64,000 bases of DNA, from the NCBI GenBank assembly GCA_024707075.1, contig JANQAK010000003.1:310001-374000 (forward strand), read 5' to 3'. This DNA is from Afipia sp. (GTDB lineage Bacteria > Pseudomonadota > Alphaproteobacteria > Rhizobiales > Xanthobacteraceae). The stretch's first letter is position 1. Each line of letters starts with the position of its first letter. Positions 17,105-26,188 of this stretch are shown piece after piece. Under the pieces are notes generated by a model. The model saw only the letters and a program-made list of their open reading frames with translations, did no database searches and was not told the DNA's origin. A program made the translations under genes and the position numbers.

Positions 17105-17977
17105 TCAGACCCTTTCCACGGTGCGCCGGCCGAACAGGCCCTGCGGCATGGCGAACAGGACCAGCAGAATGACGATGAAGGCGAAGGCGTCCTTGTAGGT
17201 CGAACTGATATAGCCGACGCCGAACGCTTCAAGCAGGCCGAGCAGCAAACCGCCGGCGACCGCGCCGATCGGATTGCCCATGCCGCCGAGCATCGCCGCG
17301 GCGAATCCTTTCAGCGCCAGCATGGTGCCGACGTCATAACTGGTCAGCGTGATCGGGGTAATCAGGATGCCGGCGACCGCGCCGATGGCGGCCGATCCGC
17401 CGAATGCCAGCGCCATCACGGTTGCGGTGTTGATGCCGACCAGCCGCGCCGCCAGCCTATTGGCCGCCGTTGCAAGCACGGCCTTGCCGAGAACGGTCCG
17501 CTCCAGAAACACATAGAGCAGGATGACAATGGCCGCGGTGCCTCCGAGCACCCAGAAGCTCTGCGGCTGAACGGTCGCACCGAGCAGGTTGACCGGCGTG
17601 TCACCGGAAATGCTCGGTAGCTTGTGAAACTGCTTATCAAAAATGATCTGCGCCGCGCCGCGCAACAGGATCGACGCCCCGATGGTGATGATGATGAGCG
17701 TGACCGGCGACGCATCGCGCGCAGGCTCGATGGCGAGCCAGTACAGCAACAGTCCGACCACGATCGAGACGCACACCGCGAGAACAGCCGCGAGCGGCAG
17801 CGGAATTCCGGCGGCAGAGAGAAACACCGTCACCATGCCGCCCAGCATTACGAACTCGCCCTGCGCAAAATTCACGACGTCGGAGGCGTTGTAGACCAGC
17901 GTGAACCCCAGCGCGACCAGCGCGTAGACCGCTCCAACCGTCAGTCCGGAAATCAGAAACTGGACAAACTCGGGCAT
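17105..17977 (-). CDS. livH: Branched-chain-type ABC transporter permease (LivH)
   Basis: 290 residues, eight or so membrane helices. Starts MPEFVQFLISGLTVGAVYALVALGFTLVYNASDVVNFAQGEF, the typical LivH opening, and ends with the LAMLGGMGNPIGAVAGGLLLG block. It is the first permease gene after the binding protein, separated from it by a hairpin terminator/attenuator. Confidence 0.93.
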   Translation of the reverse strand: MPEFVQFLISGLTVGAVYALVALGFTLVYNASDVVNFAQGEFVMLGGMVTVFLSAAGIPLPLAAVLAVCVSIVVGLLLYWLAIEPARDASPVTLIIITIGASILLRGAAQIIFDKQFHKLPSISGDTPVNLLGATVQPQSFWVLGGTAAIVILLYVFLERTVLGKAVLATAANRLAARLVGINTATVMALAFGGSAAIGAVAGILITPITLTSYDVGTMLALKGFAAAMLGGMGNPIGAVAGGLLLGLLEAFGVGYISSTYKDAFAFIVILLVLFAMPQGLFGRRTVERV

Positions 17978-18043
17978 TCCGGCTCCGCGGACACAAGCTA
18001 TCAGCCGTTTACGGCAATGTTGAACAAGTCAGGGAGAGAAACA

Positions 18044-18082
18044 GCGCTCCCGGACGGATCGATCCGAACTGTCCGGGAGCGC
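18044..18082 (-). terminator. Intra-operon hairpin after the binding-protein gene
   Basis: Perfect 12-bp inverted repeat: GCGCTCCCGGAC (18044-18055) and GTCCGGGAGCGC (18071-18082), followed on the minus strand by TGTTTCTC. It sits between the binding-protein gene and livH and would favour a higher level of binding protein than of permease, as is common for such operons. Confidence 0.75.
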
Positions 18083-18110
18083 CAATCGTATCACGCAAGC
18101 GAGATTCGCC

Positions 18111-19274
18111 TTATGCGCCGGGCTTGATCAGGGACCAGTCGCCGCCCTTGATTTCCAGCATGCGGAAGGCGGAAAGATCGAGACCCAGGTGATCGGTCGG
18201 CGACATGGTCACGATGCCGCCCGTGCCGACAAAGCCTTTGGTCTTCTCGATCTCGTCGCGAATCTTCTTCGGATCGGTCGAGTTGGCGCGCTTCATGGCC
18301 TCGACGAGAATGAACAGGCCATCATAGGCGTGGCCGCCAAAGGTCGAGACCGGCTGCTTGGTGCCGTCCTCATAGGTCTTCTTGTAATCGACCACGACCT
18401 TCTTCTGCGGATCACCGTCCGGCAGCTTGTCGCCGACCAGCAAGGCCGCCGCGGGCAAGCGCACGCCTTCCGCAGCAGGACCGGCAAGCTCGATGAAGCT
18501 CTTCGAGGCCACGCCGTGGCTCTGGTAGAGCGGCGTCGCGGTCATGCCGAGCTGCGCATAGTTGCGGGTGACGATCGCAGGTCCCTGCCCGAAGCCGGGA
18601 TTGACCACGGCCTGAACGCCGGGAGTGCCCTTGATCTTGGTAAGCTGGCCGGTCATGTCGCTGTCGCGCGGACCGTAACTTTCCTCGGTGATGATCTTGA
18701 TGCCGTAGTTCGGCGCGGCCTTGACGCATTGCGCCTTCATCGACGCGCCGAAACCGTCGGTGCCAGAGATCAGCGCGATGTCCGTGAGCTTGCGCTGCTT
18801 GAGGTTCTCGAAAATCTTCTCGCAGGCCATCTTGTCGGTGTGCGGCGTCTTGAAGACGTACTTGCGGACCGGATCGATGATTTCGACGGCGCCAGCCAGC
18901 GAGATGAACGGCACCTGTGCTTCCTCGAACACCGGGATCATCGCCATAGTGGTGCCGGTCGTCGAACCGCCCGCCATCGCCACGACCTTGTCGTCCTCGA
19001 TCAGGCGGGTCGCGAAGGTCCGCGCCTTGTTGGCGTCTCCGCCGTCGTCGTAGATAATGAGTTCGACCTTCTTGCCGCCGATGCCGCCGGCCGCATTGAT
19101 CTTGTCGACATACATCCGCAGCGTCTTGTCTTCCGGCTCGCCGAGAAACGATGCCGGACCGGTCACCGAAAGCACGGAGCCGATTTTCACGGTCTGCTGT
19201 GCAAGTGCGGGACTGGCGAACGCCAAACCGGCGACGCCGGCCAATAGAAGTCTGATTGCTGAAGTCGGCTTCAT
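18111..19274 (-). CDS. livJ: Periplasmic substrate-binding protein of the Liv-type transporter
   Basis: 387 residues from ATG 19274, preceded by GGAGG at 5 bases. A signal peptide (MKPTSAIRLLLAGVAGLAFASPALA) precedes a Peripla_BP_6 fold starting QQTVKIGSVLSVTGPASFLGEPEDKTLRMYVDKINAAGGIGGKKVEL. The transcript diverges from paaI/paaK across a 203-base region with a candidate operator. Ligand unknown; location argues for an aromatic acid. Confidence 0.9.
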   Translation of the reverse strand: MKPTSAIRLLLAGVAGLAFASPALAQQTVKIGSVLSVTGPASFLGEPEDKTLRMYVDKINAAGGIGGKKVELIIYDDGGDANKARTFATRLIEDDKVVAMAGGSTTGTTMAMIPVFEEAQVPFISLAGAVEIIDPVRKYVFKTPHTDKMACEKIFENLKQRKLTDIALISGTDGFGASMKAQCVKAAPNYGIKIITEESYGPRDSDMTGQLTKIKGTPGVQAVVNPGFGQGPAIVTRNYAQLGMTATPLYQSHGVASKSFIELAGPAAEGVRLPAAALLVGDKLPDGDPQKKVVVDYKKTYEDGTKQPVSTFGGHAYDGLFILVEAMKRANSTDPKKIRDEIEKTKGFVGTGGIVTMSPTDHLGLDLSAFRMLEIKGGDWSLIKPGA

Positions 19275-19404
19275 GGAATCCTCCCTGATGATGGGCGCTC
19301 GTTTTTTCGGAGAGCTTGCCCGGCACATCTTGTTCCTCACACCGGCAAATTGTCCCAGACAAATTGCCGATGCGATGTGATGCGCTTCTGGTCCCATCAA
19401 TATA

Positions 19405-19426
19405 ATTGACCGGACGGTTGGTCAAT
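19405..19426. promoter_or_regulatory. Candidate TetR-type operator in the livJ/paaI divergent region
   Basis: A 22-base near-palindrome with perfect 7-bp arms ATTGACC (19405-19411) and GGTCAAT (19420-19426) around CGGACGGT-like centre bases. The ACCGnnCGGT-type core resembles sites of TetR/AcrR regulators that control acyl-CoA catabolic genes, and a TetR gene is 2 kb away in the same cluster. It lies between the binding-protein start (19274) and the paaI start (19478), where one site could control both directions. Confidence 0.5.
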
Positions 19427-19477
19427 AGTAACCTGCTCCCAACGGCTGAGACACAACAGCCGATCCGGGAGGACATC

Positions 19478-19955
19478 GTGGACGCTGGCCATACAACCGA
19501 GAGCGCTGATCCGCATGCGCTGGCCGAGGCCTGCGCGCAGACCATGTGGCTGGATGACCGCGCCAGCAAAGGCCTTGGCATGAGCCTTCAACGGATCGCG
19601 CCCGGCGAAGCCGTTTCTCTCGATGACGGTTCGCAAGGACATGACCAACGGCCACGGCATCTGCCACGGTGGTTTCATCTTCACGCTGGCGGACTCCACC
19701 TTCGCATTCGCCTGCAACACCTACGACCAGCGCACCGTCGCGCAGCAATGCGCAGTGACATTCCTCCAGCCGGTGCGAGAAGGCGAAACACTGACGGCGC
19801 ATGCCGTCGAACGGACCCGCGCGGGGCGTGGCGGAATTTACGATGTCACCGTCCGCGACAGCGCCAACACCGTGGTCGCGGAATTTCGCGGACATTCACG
19901 AACCATTTCAGGCCGACTGCTCACGGCGGACGACCATCAACACAATGACAAATAA
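19478..19955 (+). pseudogene. paaI: Phenylacetate-pathway thioesterase PaaI, frameshifted
   Basis: Start GTG 19478 follows GGGAGGA by 5 bases. The first frame reads MWLDDRASKGLGMSLQRIAPGEAV; the second reads MTVRKDMTNGHGICHGGFIF, then ADSTFAFACN. Together they are a full hotdog thioesterase with the catalytic-region motif NGHGICHGGFIFTLAD. One extra T near 19614-19620 splits them; removing it gives GEAVLSMTVRKDM, the expected sequence. PaaI hydrolyses stalled phenylacetyl-CoA epoxide-derived thioesters. The break is likely a sequencing insertion. Confidence 0.85.
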
Positions 19956-19970
19956 AATCGGGAGACAACG

Positions 19971-21305
19971 TTGCTTCAGATTCCGCTGCGCAAGCTCGAT
20001 CGGCTGACGCCCGAACCGACGGAGCTTGATCGTTATGAAGTCGCGTCTCGCGACGAGATACGCGCGCTTCAGCGCGAGCGTCTGGCGTGGACGCTGCACC
20101 ATGCCTATGACAACGTGCCGCACTACCGCGCGAAGTTCGACGCCGCGGGCGTTCGCCCCGACTCGTTCAACGACCTGCCCGATCTGGCGAAGTTCCCTTT
20201 CACGATCAAAGCAGACCTGCGCGACAATTATCCGTTCGGCATGTTCGCCGTTCCTGAAACCGATATTGCGCGCATTCACGCGTCATCCGGCACCACGGGC
20301 AAGCCGACCGTGGTCGGCTACACCAAACGCGACATCGACACATGGAGCGACGTGGTCGCGCGCTCGATCCGCGCCGCGGGTGGCCGTCCGGGCATGAAGG
20401 TCCATATCGCCTACGGATACGGGCTGTTCACCGGCGGCCTCGGCGCGCACTACGGCGCGGAGCGGCTCGGCTGCACCGTGATCCCGATTTCCGGCGGCAT
20501 GACCGAGCGGCAGGTCCAGCTCATCAACGACTTCAAGCCTGAAATCATCATGGTGACGCCCTCCTACATGCTGGCGATCCTGGATGAGTTCAGGAAGCAG
20601 GGACTTGATCCGCGCAAGTCGTCGCTGCGGATCGGCATCTTCGGCGCCGAGCCATGGACCAACGCCATGCGCGAGGAAATCGAGGAAGCGTTCGATCTCC
20701 ATGCCGTCGACATCTACGGCCTGTCGGAGGTGATGGGGCCCGGCGTCGCCAACGAATGCGTGGAAACGAAGGACGGGCTGCATATCTGGGAAGATCACTT
20801 CTACCCCGAAGTCATCAATCCGGTGACCGGCGAAGTGCTGCCCGATGGCGAAAAAGGCGAACTGGTCTTCACCTCGCTGACCAAGGAAGCCATGCCCGTG
20901 ATCCGTTACCGGACCCGCGACCTGACGCGGCTGCTGCCGGGCACGGCGCGTTCGATGCGGCGGATGGAAAAGGTCACCGGCCGTTCCGACGACATGATGA
21001 TTGTGCGCGGGGTCAATGTGTTTCCGACTCAGATCGAGGAAAAGCTGCTGACGATCCCCGCCCTCTCGGTTCACTACCAGATCATCCTCACCCGCGAAGG
21101 CCGCATGGACGAGATGGAGATCCAGGTCGAGGCCCGTCCCGAAGCCAATGACAGCATCGTCCGCAAGGACGACGCCAGGCGGCTGGAGCAGATCATCAAG
21201 GATACGATTGGCATCACCGCGAAGGTTCGCGTGCTCGATCCGGGAGCCATCGAGCGCTCCGTCGGTAAGGCCAAGCGCATCATCGACCGCAGACCCAAAG
21301 CATGA
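19971..21305 (+). CDS. paaK: Phenylacetate--CoA ligase
   Basis: 444 residues, usual PaaK length. The AMP-forming ligase P-loop SSGTTGKPTVVGYTK is at residues 105-119, followed by YGYGLFTGGLGAHYGAE, YGLSEVMGPGVANEC and the C-terminal hinge TGRSDDMMIVRGVNVFPTQIEE. Start is TTG 19971, 5 bases after GGGAGA. It activates phenylacetate to phenylacetyl-CoA, the entry step of the pathway. It follows paaI by 15 bases. Its last codons form one arm of a palindromic repeat. Confidence 0.95.
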   Translation: MLQIPLRKLDRLTPEPTELDRYEVASRDEIRALQRERLAWTLHHAYDNVPHYRAKFDAAGVRPDSFNDLPDLAKFPFTIKADLRDNYPFGMFAVPETDIARIHASSGTTGKPTVVGYTKRDIDTWSDVVARSIRAAGGRPGMKVHIAYGYGLFTGGLGAHYGAERLGCTVIPISGGMTERQVQLINDFKPEIIMVTPSYMLAILDEFRKQGLDPRKSSLRIGIFGAEPWTNAMREEIEEAFDLHAVDIYGLSEVMGPGVANECVETKDGLHIWEDHFYPEVINPVTGEVLPDGEKGELVFTSLTKEAMPVIRYRTRDLTRLLPGTARSMRRMEKVTGRSDDMMIVRGVNVFPTQIEEKLLTIPALSVHYQIILTREGRMDEMEIQVEARPEANDSIVRKDDARRLEQIIKDTIGITAKVRVLDPGAIERSVGKAKRIIDRRPKA

Positions 21306-21368
21306 TCCGGAAAAGCATGCCCTCGGGCTTGACCCGAGGGTGGAACAGGTTCTCCAAAAGATCATGCT
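21299..21368. repeat. Palindromic repeat overlapping the paaK stop
   Basis: Outer arms AGCATGATC (21299-21307) and GATCATGCT (21360-21368) are perfect; an inner hairpin CCCTCGGG / CCCGAGGG (21320-21340) is also perfect. This is a common Bradyrhizobiaceae intergenic element (GATCATG-type). It includes the paaK stop codon and could terminate or stabilise the paaK message. Confidence 0.75.
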
Positions 21369-21396
21369 GCTTAAAGACTAAGGAATAATCCACTAC

Positions 21397-22032
21397 ATGG
21401 CACGCAGCCGCGCCAACGACTACGACAACAAACGACAGGCGATTCTCGATCGCTCGGCGGAGCTTTTCTCGGCGCACGGTTACGACCGTGCCTCGATGAA
21501 CAAGATCGCCGAAGCCTGCGGCGTGTCGAAGGCGAACCTCTATCACTACTACAAGGACAAGGAGGGTCTGCTGTTCGACGTCATCCGCTTTCATCTCAAG
21601 GAATTGCTGGAAGTCGTCGAGGCCGCCGACCATCCGGACGAGCCGCCCGAGGCGCGCTTGCGCGGGCTGATTGGCGCGCTGCTGGAAGCCTACCGGGATG
21701 CCGATTCCCAGCACAACGTCCAGATCAACAGCATGAGGTTTCTGCCGCCTGAACGTCAGACCGAACTGAAGCGGATGGAGCGAGATCTGGTCACGATCTT
21801 TTCCGCGGCCGTGGCCGGCGTCGCGCCGCATCTTAAGGGTACGAAGATGCTGACGCCGGTGACGATGTCGCTGTTCGGCATGGTCAACTGGCACTACCTC
21901 TGGTTCAAGAGCACCGGCTCCGTCAGCCGCGACGAATATGCCGACATCGTCACCCGGCTGATCTCCGATGGCGCGCGCGGCCTGCTCAAGCCATCTCCCA
22001 AGACATCCAAACGCACCGCCGCTGCCGAATAG
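21397..22032 (+). CDS. TetR/AcrR-family regulator of the paa cluster
   Basis: 211 residues. N-terminal helix-turn-helix: ILDRSAELFSAHGYDRASMNKIAEACGVSKANLYHYYKDKEGLLFDV (about residues 11-57). The C-terminal ligand domain is helical. It sits between paaK and paaZ, the position of PaaR-like phenylacetyl-CoA-responsive repressors in other proteobacteria. A role in paa control is inferred from location; a paaX-type regulator is also present in the cluster. Confidence 0.85.
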   Translation: MARSRANDYDNKRQAILDRSAELFSAHGYDRASMNKIAEACGVSKANLYHYYKDKEGLLFDVIRFHLKELLEVVEAADHPDEPPEARLRGLIGALLEAYRDADSQHNVQINSMRFLPPERQTELKRMERDLVTIFSAAVAGVAPHLKGTKMLTPVTMSLFGMVNWHYLWFKSTGSVSRDEYADIVTRLISDGARGLLKPSPKTSKRTAAAE

Positions 22033-22084
22033 AGTCGCCGTTGTTCACATCGGTGCTTCGCGCACCCAACATCGAAGTGATCCC

Positions 22085-24118
22085 ATGAAACTCGAAAGCT
22101 ACGTCAACGGAAAATGGGCTGCACCGGGCCGCGACCTGATCGAAGTGCGAAGCGCCGTCGCCGGCGACGTGGTGGCCGAAGCGTCCAGCGGCGGGCTGGA
22201 TATGCGCAGCATTCTCGCCTACGCCCGCAAGACCGGCGGCAAGAATCTGCGGAAGCTGACGTTCCATCAGCGCGCCGATCTGTTGAAGAAGCTCGCGCAG
22301 TACCTAACGGAGCGAAAGGACCATCTCTACAAGTTATCGTTCCAGACTGGCGCCACGCGCACTGACAACCTGATCGACGTCGATGGCGGCATCGGAACGC
22401 TGTTCGTCTATGCCGGCAAGGGCCGCCGTGAATTGCCGAATTCCACATTCCTGATGGACGGGGCCGTCGAGTCTCTGAGCAAGACCGGCACCTTCGCCGG
22501 GCAGCACATTGTGACGTCGCTGCACGGCGCAGCCGTCCATATCAACGCCTTCAACTTTCCCTGCTGGGGCCTGCTCGAAAAGCTCGCGCCCGCCATGCTC
22601 GCCGGCGTGCCCGTGGTGTCGAAACCCGCAACGGTCACGTCCTATGTCGCCCACGCGCTCGCGCGCATGATCGCGGAATCCGGCATTCTTCCTGAAGGCG
22701 CGTTCCAATTCATCGTCGGTTCGACCGGCGATCTGTTCGACCACCTCACCTGTCAGGACGTTGTCTCGTTCACCGGCTCCGCCAGTACATCGGAAAAGCT
22801 GCAACGCCATCCCGTGATCGCCAGGGAAGCGGTGCGCTTCGTCGCTGAGCGCGACTCACTGAACGCCGCGATCCTTGCGCCTGATGCCGCGCCCGGCACG
22901 CCGGAGTTCGATCTGTTCATCAAGGAAGTCGCCAAGGAGATGACAGTCAAGGCGGGACAGAAGTGCACCGCGATCCGCCGTGCGCTGGCTCCCTCCTCAA
23001 GCATCGACGCCGTGATCGAGGCCCTGCGCGAACGGCTCGCCACGGTTGTCATCGGCAATCCCGAACTGGAAACGGTGCGGATGGGTCCCGTGGTCGGCCT
23101 CGACCAGCGCCGCGACGTGCTCGCCCATGTCAAAACATTGCGGACCGAAGCCCAGCTTGTCGCCGGCGATCCCGACAATTTTGATGTGCAGGGCGCGGAC
23201 GTGACGCGCGGCGCATTCCTGCCGCCGCTGCTGCTGCATTGCGCCGATCCGCTCAACGCCAACAGTGTCCATTCCGTCGAAGCCTTCGGCCCGGTCTGTA
23301 CGGTGATGGGCTACGGCGATCTCGATGAAGCCATCGCGCTGACCAATCGCGGCGGCGGCAGCCTTGTGGCGTCGGTCTATACCCACGATCCGAAGGTTGC
23401 TTCCGATCTCGTGTTCGGGGTAGCCAGCTTCCACGGTCGCCTCGTGATGATCGACCGCGATTGTGCGAAGGAACAGACCGGCCACGGCTCGCCAATGCCG
23501 CAGATGGTTCACGGCGGCCCCGGCCGCGCCGGCGGCGGCGAGGAACTCGGCGGCGTCCGCAGCGTGCATCACTACATGCAGCGCACCGCACTTCAGGGTT
23601 CGCCCGCGATGCTGACGGGCATCACCGGAAGCTGGATGAAGAGCGCGCCCATCGTGGAGAAAGACAGGCACCCGTTCCGCTATCATTTCGAGGATCTGGA
23701 TGTCGGGCAGACGTTCTTTTCCAAGGAACGCACCATCACGCTCGAGGACATCGAGCATTTCGCCCATTTCACCGGCGATACGTTCTACGCGCACATGGAC
23801 GAGGAAGCGACCAAGGGCCATCCGTTCTTCCCCGGCCGCGTCGCGCACGGTTATCTGCTGCTGTCGTTCGCTGCGGGATTGTTCGTCGACCCCGATCCCG
23901 GTCCGGTGCTGGCCAACTACGGACTCGATTCACTCCGTTTCATCAAACCGATCCAGCCCGGCGAGACCATCAAGGTCAGGCTGACCGCCAAGGACAAGTC
24001 GCCACGCAACAAGCAGTATGGCGAAGTGCGCTGGGACGTGGAAATTCTGACCGACAAGAACGAGTCGGCCGCGACCTACGAACTTCTCACCATGAACGCA
24101 GTGCGGCCGGCAGCTTGA
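22085..24118 (+). CDS. paaZ: Bifunctional oxepin-CoA hydrolase / semialdehyde dehydrogenase PaaZ
   Basis: 677 residues from ATG 22085 ([15 protein letters not shown]). The N-terminal ~510 residues are an aldehyde dehydrogenase with [23 protein letters not shown] (catalytic Cys) and GPVCTVMGY; the C-terminal ~150 residues are an R-hydratase/MaoC domain ([33 protein letters not shown]). PaaZ opens the oxepin-CoA ring and oxidises the resulting semialdehyde. The full two-domain form is present. The frame extends upstream over tetR but that part is a shadow. Confidence 0.95.
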   Translation: MKLESYVNGKWAAPGRDLIEVRSAVAGDVVAEASSGGLDMRSILAYARKTGGKNLRKLTFHQRADLLKKLAQYLTERKDHLYKLSFQTGATRTDNLIDVDGGIGTLFVYAGKGRRELPNSTFLMDGAVESLSKTGTFAGQHIVTSLHGAAVHINAFNFPCWGLLEKLAPAMLAGVPVVSKPATVTSYVAHALARMIAESGILPEGAFQFIVGSTGDLFDHLTCQDVVSFTGSASTSEKLQRHPVIAREAVRFVAERDSLNAAILAPDAAPGTPEFDLFIKEVAKEMTVKAGQKCTAIRRALAPSSSIDAVIEALRERLATVVIGNPELETVRMGPVVGLDQRRDVLAHVKTLRTEAQLVAGDPDNFDVQGADVTRGAFLPPLLLHCADPLNANSVHSVEAFGPVCTVMGYGDLDEAIALTNRGGGSLVASVYTHDPKVASDLVFGVASFHGRLVMIDRDCAKEQTGHGSPMPQMVHGGPGRAGGGEELGGVRSVHHYMQRTALQGSPAMLTGITGSWMKSAPIVEKDRHPFRYHFEDLDVGQTFFSKERTITLEDIEHFAHFTGDTFYAHMDEEATKGHPFFPGRVAHGYLLLSFAAGLFVDPDPGPVLANYGLDSLRFIKPIQPGETIKVRLTAKDKSPRNKQYGEVRWDVEILTDKNESAATYELLTMNAVRPAA

Positions 24119-24148
24119 TCACAATAACAAAACAATAGGGAGAGACCG

Positions 24149-24454
24149 ATGATCCTCGTGACAGTGATGTATCCGGCCGGCGAGGCGTTCGATACCGACT
24201 ACTATTTCAAAACGCACATGCCGCTGGTGAAGGATCGCTGGGGCCCGCACGGCTTAAAAAGCGCGCAGGCGATCAAGGGCATGGCGAAGCCCGACGGCAG
24301 CACGCCCGATTACCAGATGATTGCATTGATGACGTTCGGCTCGATGGATGATTTCAAGGCTGCCGGAAAGGCCCACGGCAAGGAAATCTTCGCGGACATT
24401 CCGAATTTCACCAAGGCGCAGGCCGTGGTGCAGATCAACGACGTTCTCCTGTAG
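24149..24454 (+). CDS. EthD-family small protein
   Basis: 101 residues, ferredoxin-like alpha/beta barrel of the EthD type: MILVTVMYPAGEAFDTDYYF, then THMPLV, and NFTKAQAVVQINDVL. AGGGAGAG precedes the ATG. EthD proteins accompany cytochrome P450 or ring-degrading systems (EthB in ether degradation); the exact role is unknown. Here it lies directly between paaZ and a P450 gene, so a partnership with that P450 is plausible. Confidence 0.85.
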   Translation: MILVTVMYPAGEAFDTDYYFKTHMPLVKDRWGPHGLKSAQAIKGMAKPDGSTPDYQMIALMTFGSMDDFKAAGKAHGKEIFADIPNFTKAQAVVQINDVLL

Positions 24455-24469
24455 GCGCAGGAAAATCCG

Positions 24470-25744
24470 ATGTCGTCGACGGATCAATCGCGAGTTGATC
24501 CCGCAAGCGTACCGCGCCCGGTTTCGCGCGAGGACGTTGCGATCGCGCGCAACTTCTCGCTGAAGGACCTATCGGACACGTTCTACGACGATCCCTACCC
24601 GACCTATCGCGCGCTGCAATCCGCCGATCCGATTCATCGAATGCCGGACGGATCGCTGTTCCTGACGCGGCATCGCGATCTTGAGGCGATCTACAAGGAC
24701 ACGACGCGTTTCAGCTCCGACAAGAAGATCGAATTCGCGCCGAAGTACGGCGCGGACTCGCTGCTGTTCCAGCACCACACCACGAGTCTTGTTTTCAACG
24801 ATCCGCCGCTGCACACCCGCGTGCGGCGGCTGATCGCCGGCGCGCTCAACCCGCGCGCCATCGCCGGGATGGAGCCGGGACTGACCGCACTGGTCGACCG
24901 GCTGCTGGACGACATGGCCGCGCGCGGCAAGGCCGACCTGATCGAGGATTTCGCTTCCGCCATTCCAGTGGAGGTGATCGGCAACCTGCTGGCGATACCT
25001 CATCAGGATCGCGCGCCGCTGCGCGGCTGGTCGCTGGCGATCCTCGGCGCGCTCGAGCCGTTCTTGTCGGAAGACGCTCAGGCACGCGGCGAACGCGCGG
25101 TGGGTGAATTCCTCGCCTATCTCCGCGACCTTGTTGCCGATCGCCGCGCGCGGCCGGGCGATGCCGAGCATGATGTACTGACCCGCCTGATTCAGGGCGA
25201 GCCCAATGGCGAGCGCTTGAGCGAAGTCGAGCTGTTGCAGAACTGCATCTTCATCCTGAACGCGGGTCACGAGACCACGACGAACCTGATCGGTAACGGG
25301 CTGGAATTGCTGTTGCGTTTCCCGGACGAACGCCGCCGCCTGATTGAGGATCCAGCGCTCATTAAATCGGCCATCGAGGAATTCCTGCGGTTCGAGAGCT
25401 CAAACCAGCTTGGCAATCGCCGTACCGTTCAGGATGCGGAGATCGATGGCGTTGCGATTCCGCAGGGTTCGCTGATCACGCTTTGCATCGGCGCGGCGAA
25501 CCGCGACCCGGACGTGTTCGAGCAACCGGAGTGCCTCGACATCTCGCGCGCGCCGAACCGTCACCTTGCTTTTGCATCAGGCGCCCATGCCTGCGTGGGT
25601 CTCACCCTCGCACGCCTTGAAGGTCGCATCGCCATCGGCCGGCTTCTTGCCCGCTTCCCGAACTTCGCCGCCACCGGGCCTGCCCACAGGGCGCGGCGCG
25701 TGCGCTTTCGCGGTTTCACGTCCCTTCCCGTGACGCTGATCTGA
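24470..25744 (+). CDS. Cytochrome P450
   Basis: 424 residues, soluble bacterial class. I-helix oxygen-binding motif AGHETTTN, K-helix EEFLRF (ExxR), and heme loop FASGAHACVGLTLA with the axial Cys. No membrane anchor. It begins 16 bases after the EthD gene and is followed 19 bases later by a thioesterase gene. Dedicated ferredoxin and reductase genes are not adjacent; PaaE or another reductase would have to supply electrons. Substrate unknown, but the context suggests hydroxylation of an aromatic or phenylalkanoic compound feeding into phenylacetate breakdown. Confidence 0.92.
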   Translation: MSSTDQSRVDPASVPRPVSREDVAIARNFSLKDLSDTFYDDPYPTYRALQSADPIHRMPDGSLFLTRHRDLEAIYKDTTRFSSDKKIEFAPKYGADSLLFQHHTTSLVFNDPPLHTRVRRLIAGALNPRAIAGMEPGLTALVDRLLDDMAARGKADLIEDFASAIPVEVIGNLLAIPHQDRAPLRGWSLAILGALEPFLSEDAQARGERAVGEFLAYLRDLVADRRARPGDAEHDVLTRLIQGEPNGERLSEVELLQNCIFILNAGHETTTNLIGNGLELLLRFPDERRRLIEDPALIKSAIEEFLRFESSNQLGNRRTVQDAEIDGVAIPQGSLITLCIGAANRDPDVFEQPECLDISRAPNRHLAFASGAHACVGLTLARLEGRIAIGRLLARFPNFAATGPAHRARRVRFRGFTSLPVTLI

Positions 25745-25762
25745 ATTCTTGCAGGATACAAC

Positions 25763-26188
25763 ATGCCGACATTCGACAAGCCCGCCGCCGAAAACCTGCT
25801 CGCATCCGTGTTCGCGAAATGGGTGCAGGATCTTGATTTCTCGATCGAGAGCATCGGAGGCGACGGCGCGGTGCTGCGCATGCGCTTCTCGGACAAGTTG
25901 TGCCGGGACAACGGCGTGGTCTGCGGTCAGGCGCTGATGAGCCTCGCCGATACGGCGATGGTGTTCGCGATCTGCTCCGCCGCGGGCGAATATTTCCCGA
26001 TGACCACGGTGGACCAGACGATCCACTTCATGCGCCCCGCCATGCGCGCGGACCTCTTGGCGGACGCCCGCGTCGTGCGGATGGGAAAGACGATGGCCTA
26101 CGGCAGCATTTCCATCCGCACAGAGAGCGACGAACGGCCCGTCGCGATGGCGCAGACGGCCTACGCGCTGCTCCGCGAGGGCAAGTAG
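25763..26188 (+). CDS. Hotdog-fold thioesterase (PaaI-like)
   Basis: 141 residues, hotdog fold with the helix motif NGVVCGQALMSLADTAMVFAIC and strand motifs TTVDQTIHFMRPA and AYGSISIRTE. This is a second acyl-CoA thioesterase of the cluster, distinct from the frameshifted paaI. Its stop codon abuts the convergent paaE stop with no gap. Substrate unknown. Confidence 0.82.
   Translation: MPTFDKPAAENLLASVFAKWVQDLDFSIESIGGDGAVLRMRFSDKLCRDNGVVCGQALMSLADTAMVFAICSAAGEYFPMTTVDQTIHFMRPAMRADLLADARVVRMGKTMAYGSISIRTESDERPVAMAQTAYALLREGK

Noticed and set aside
16241-17620. A 459-codon plus-strand open frame opposite livM and livH
   Set aside because: Charged, low-complexity translation (H/Q/D/R) typical of antisense to membrane proteins.
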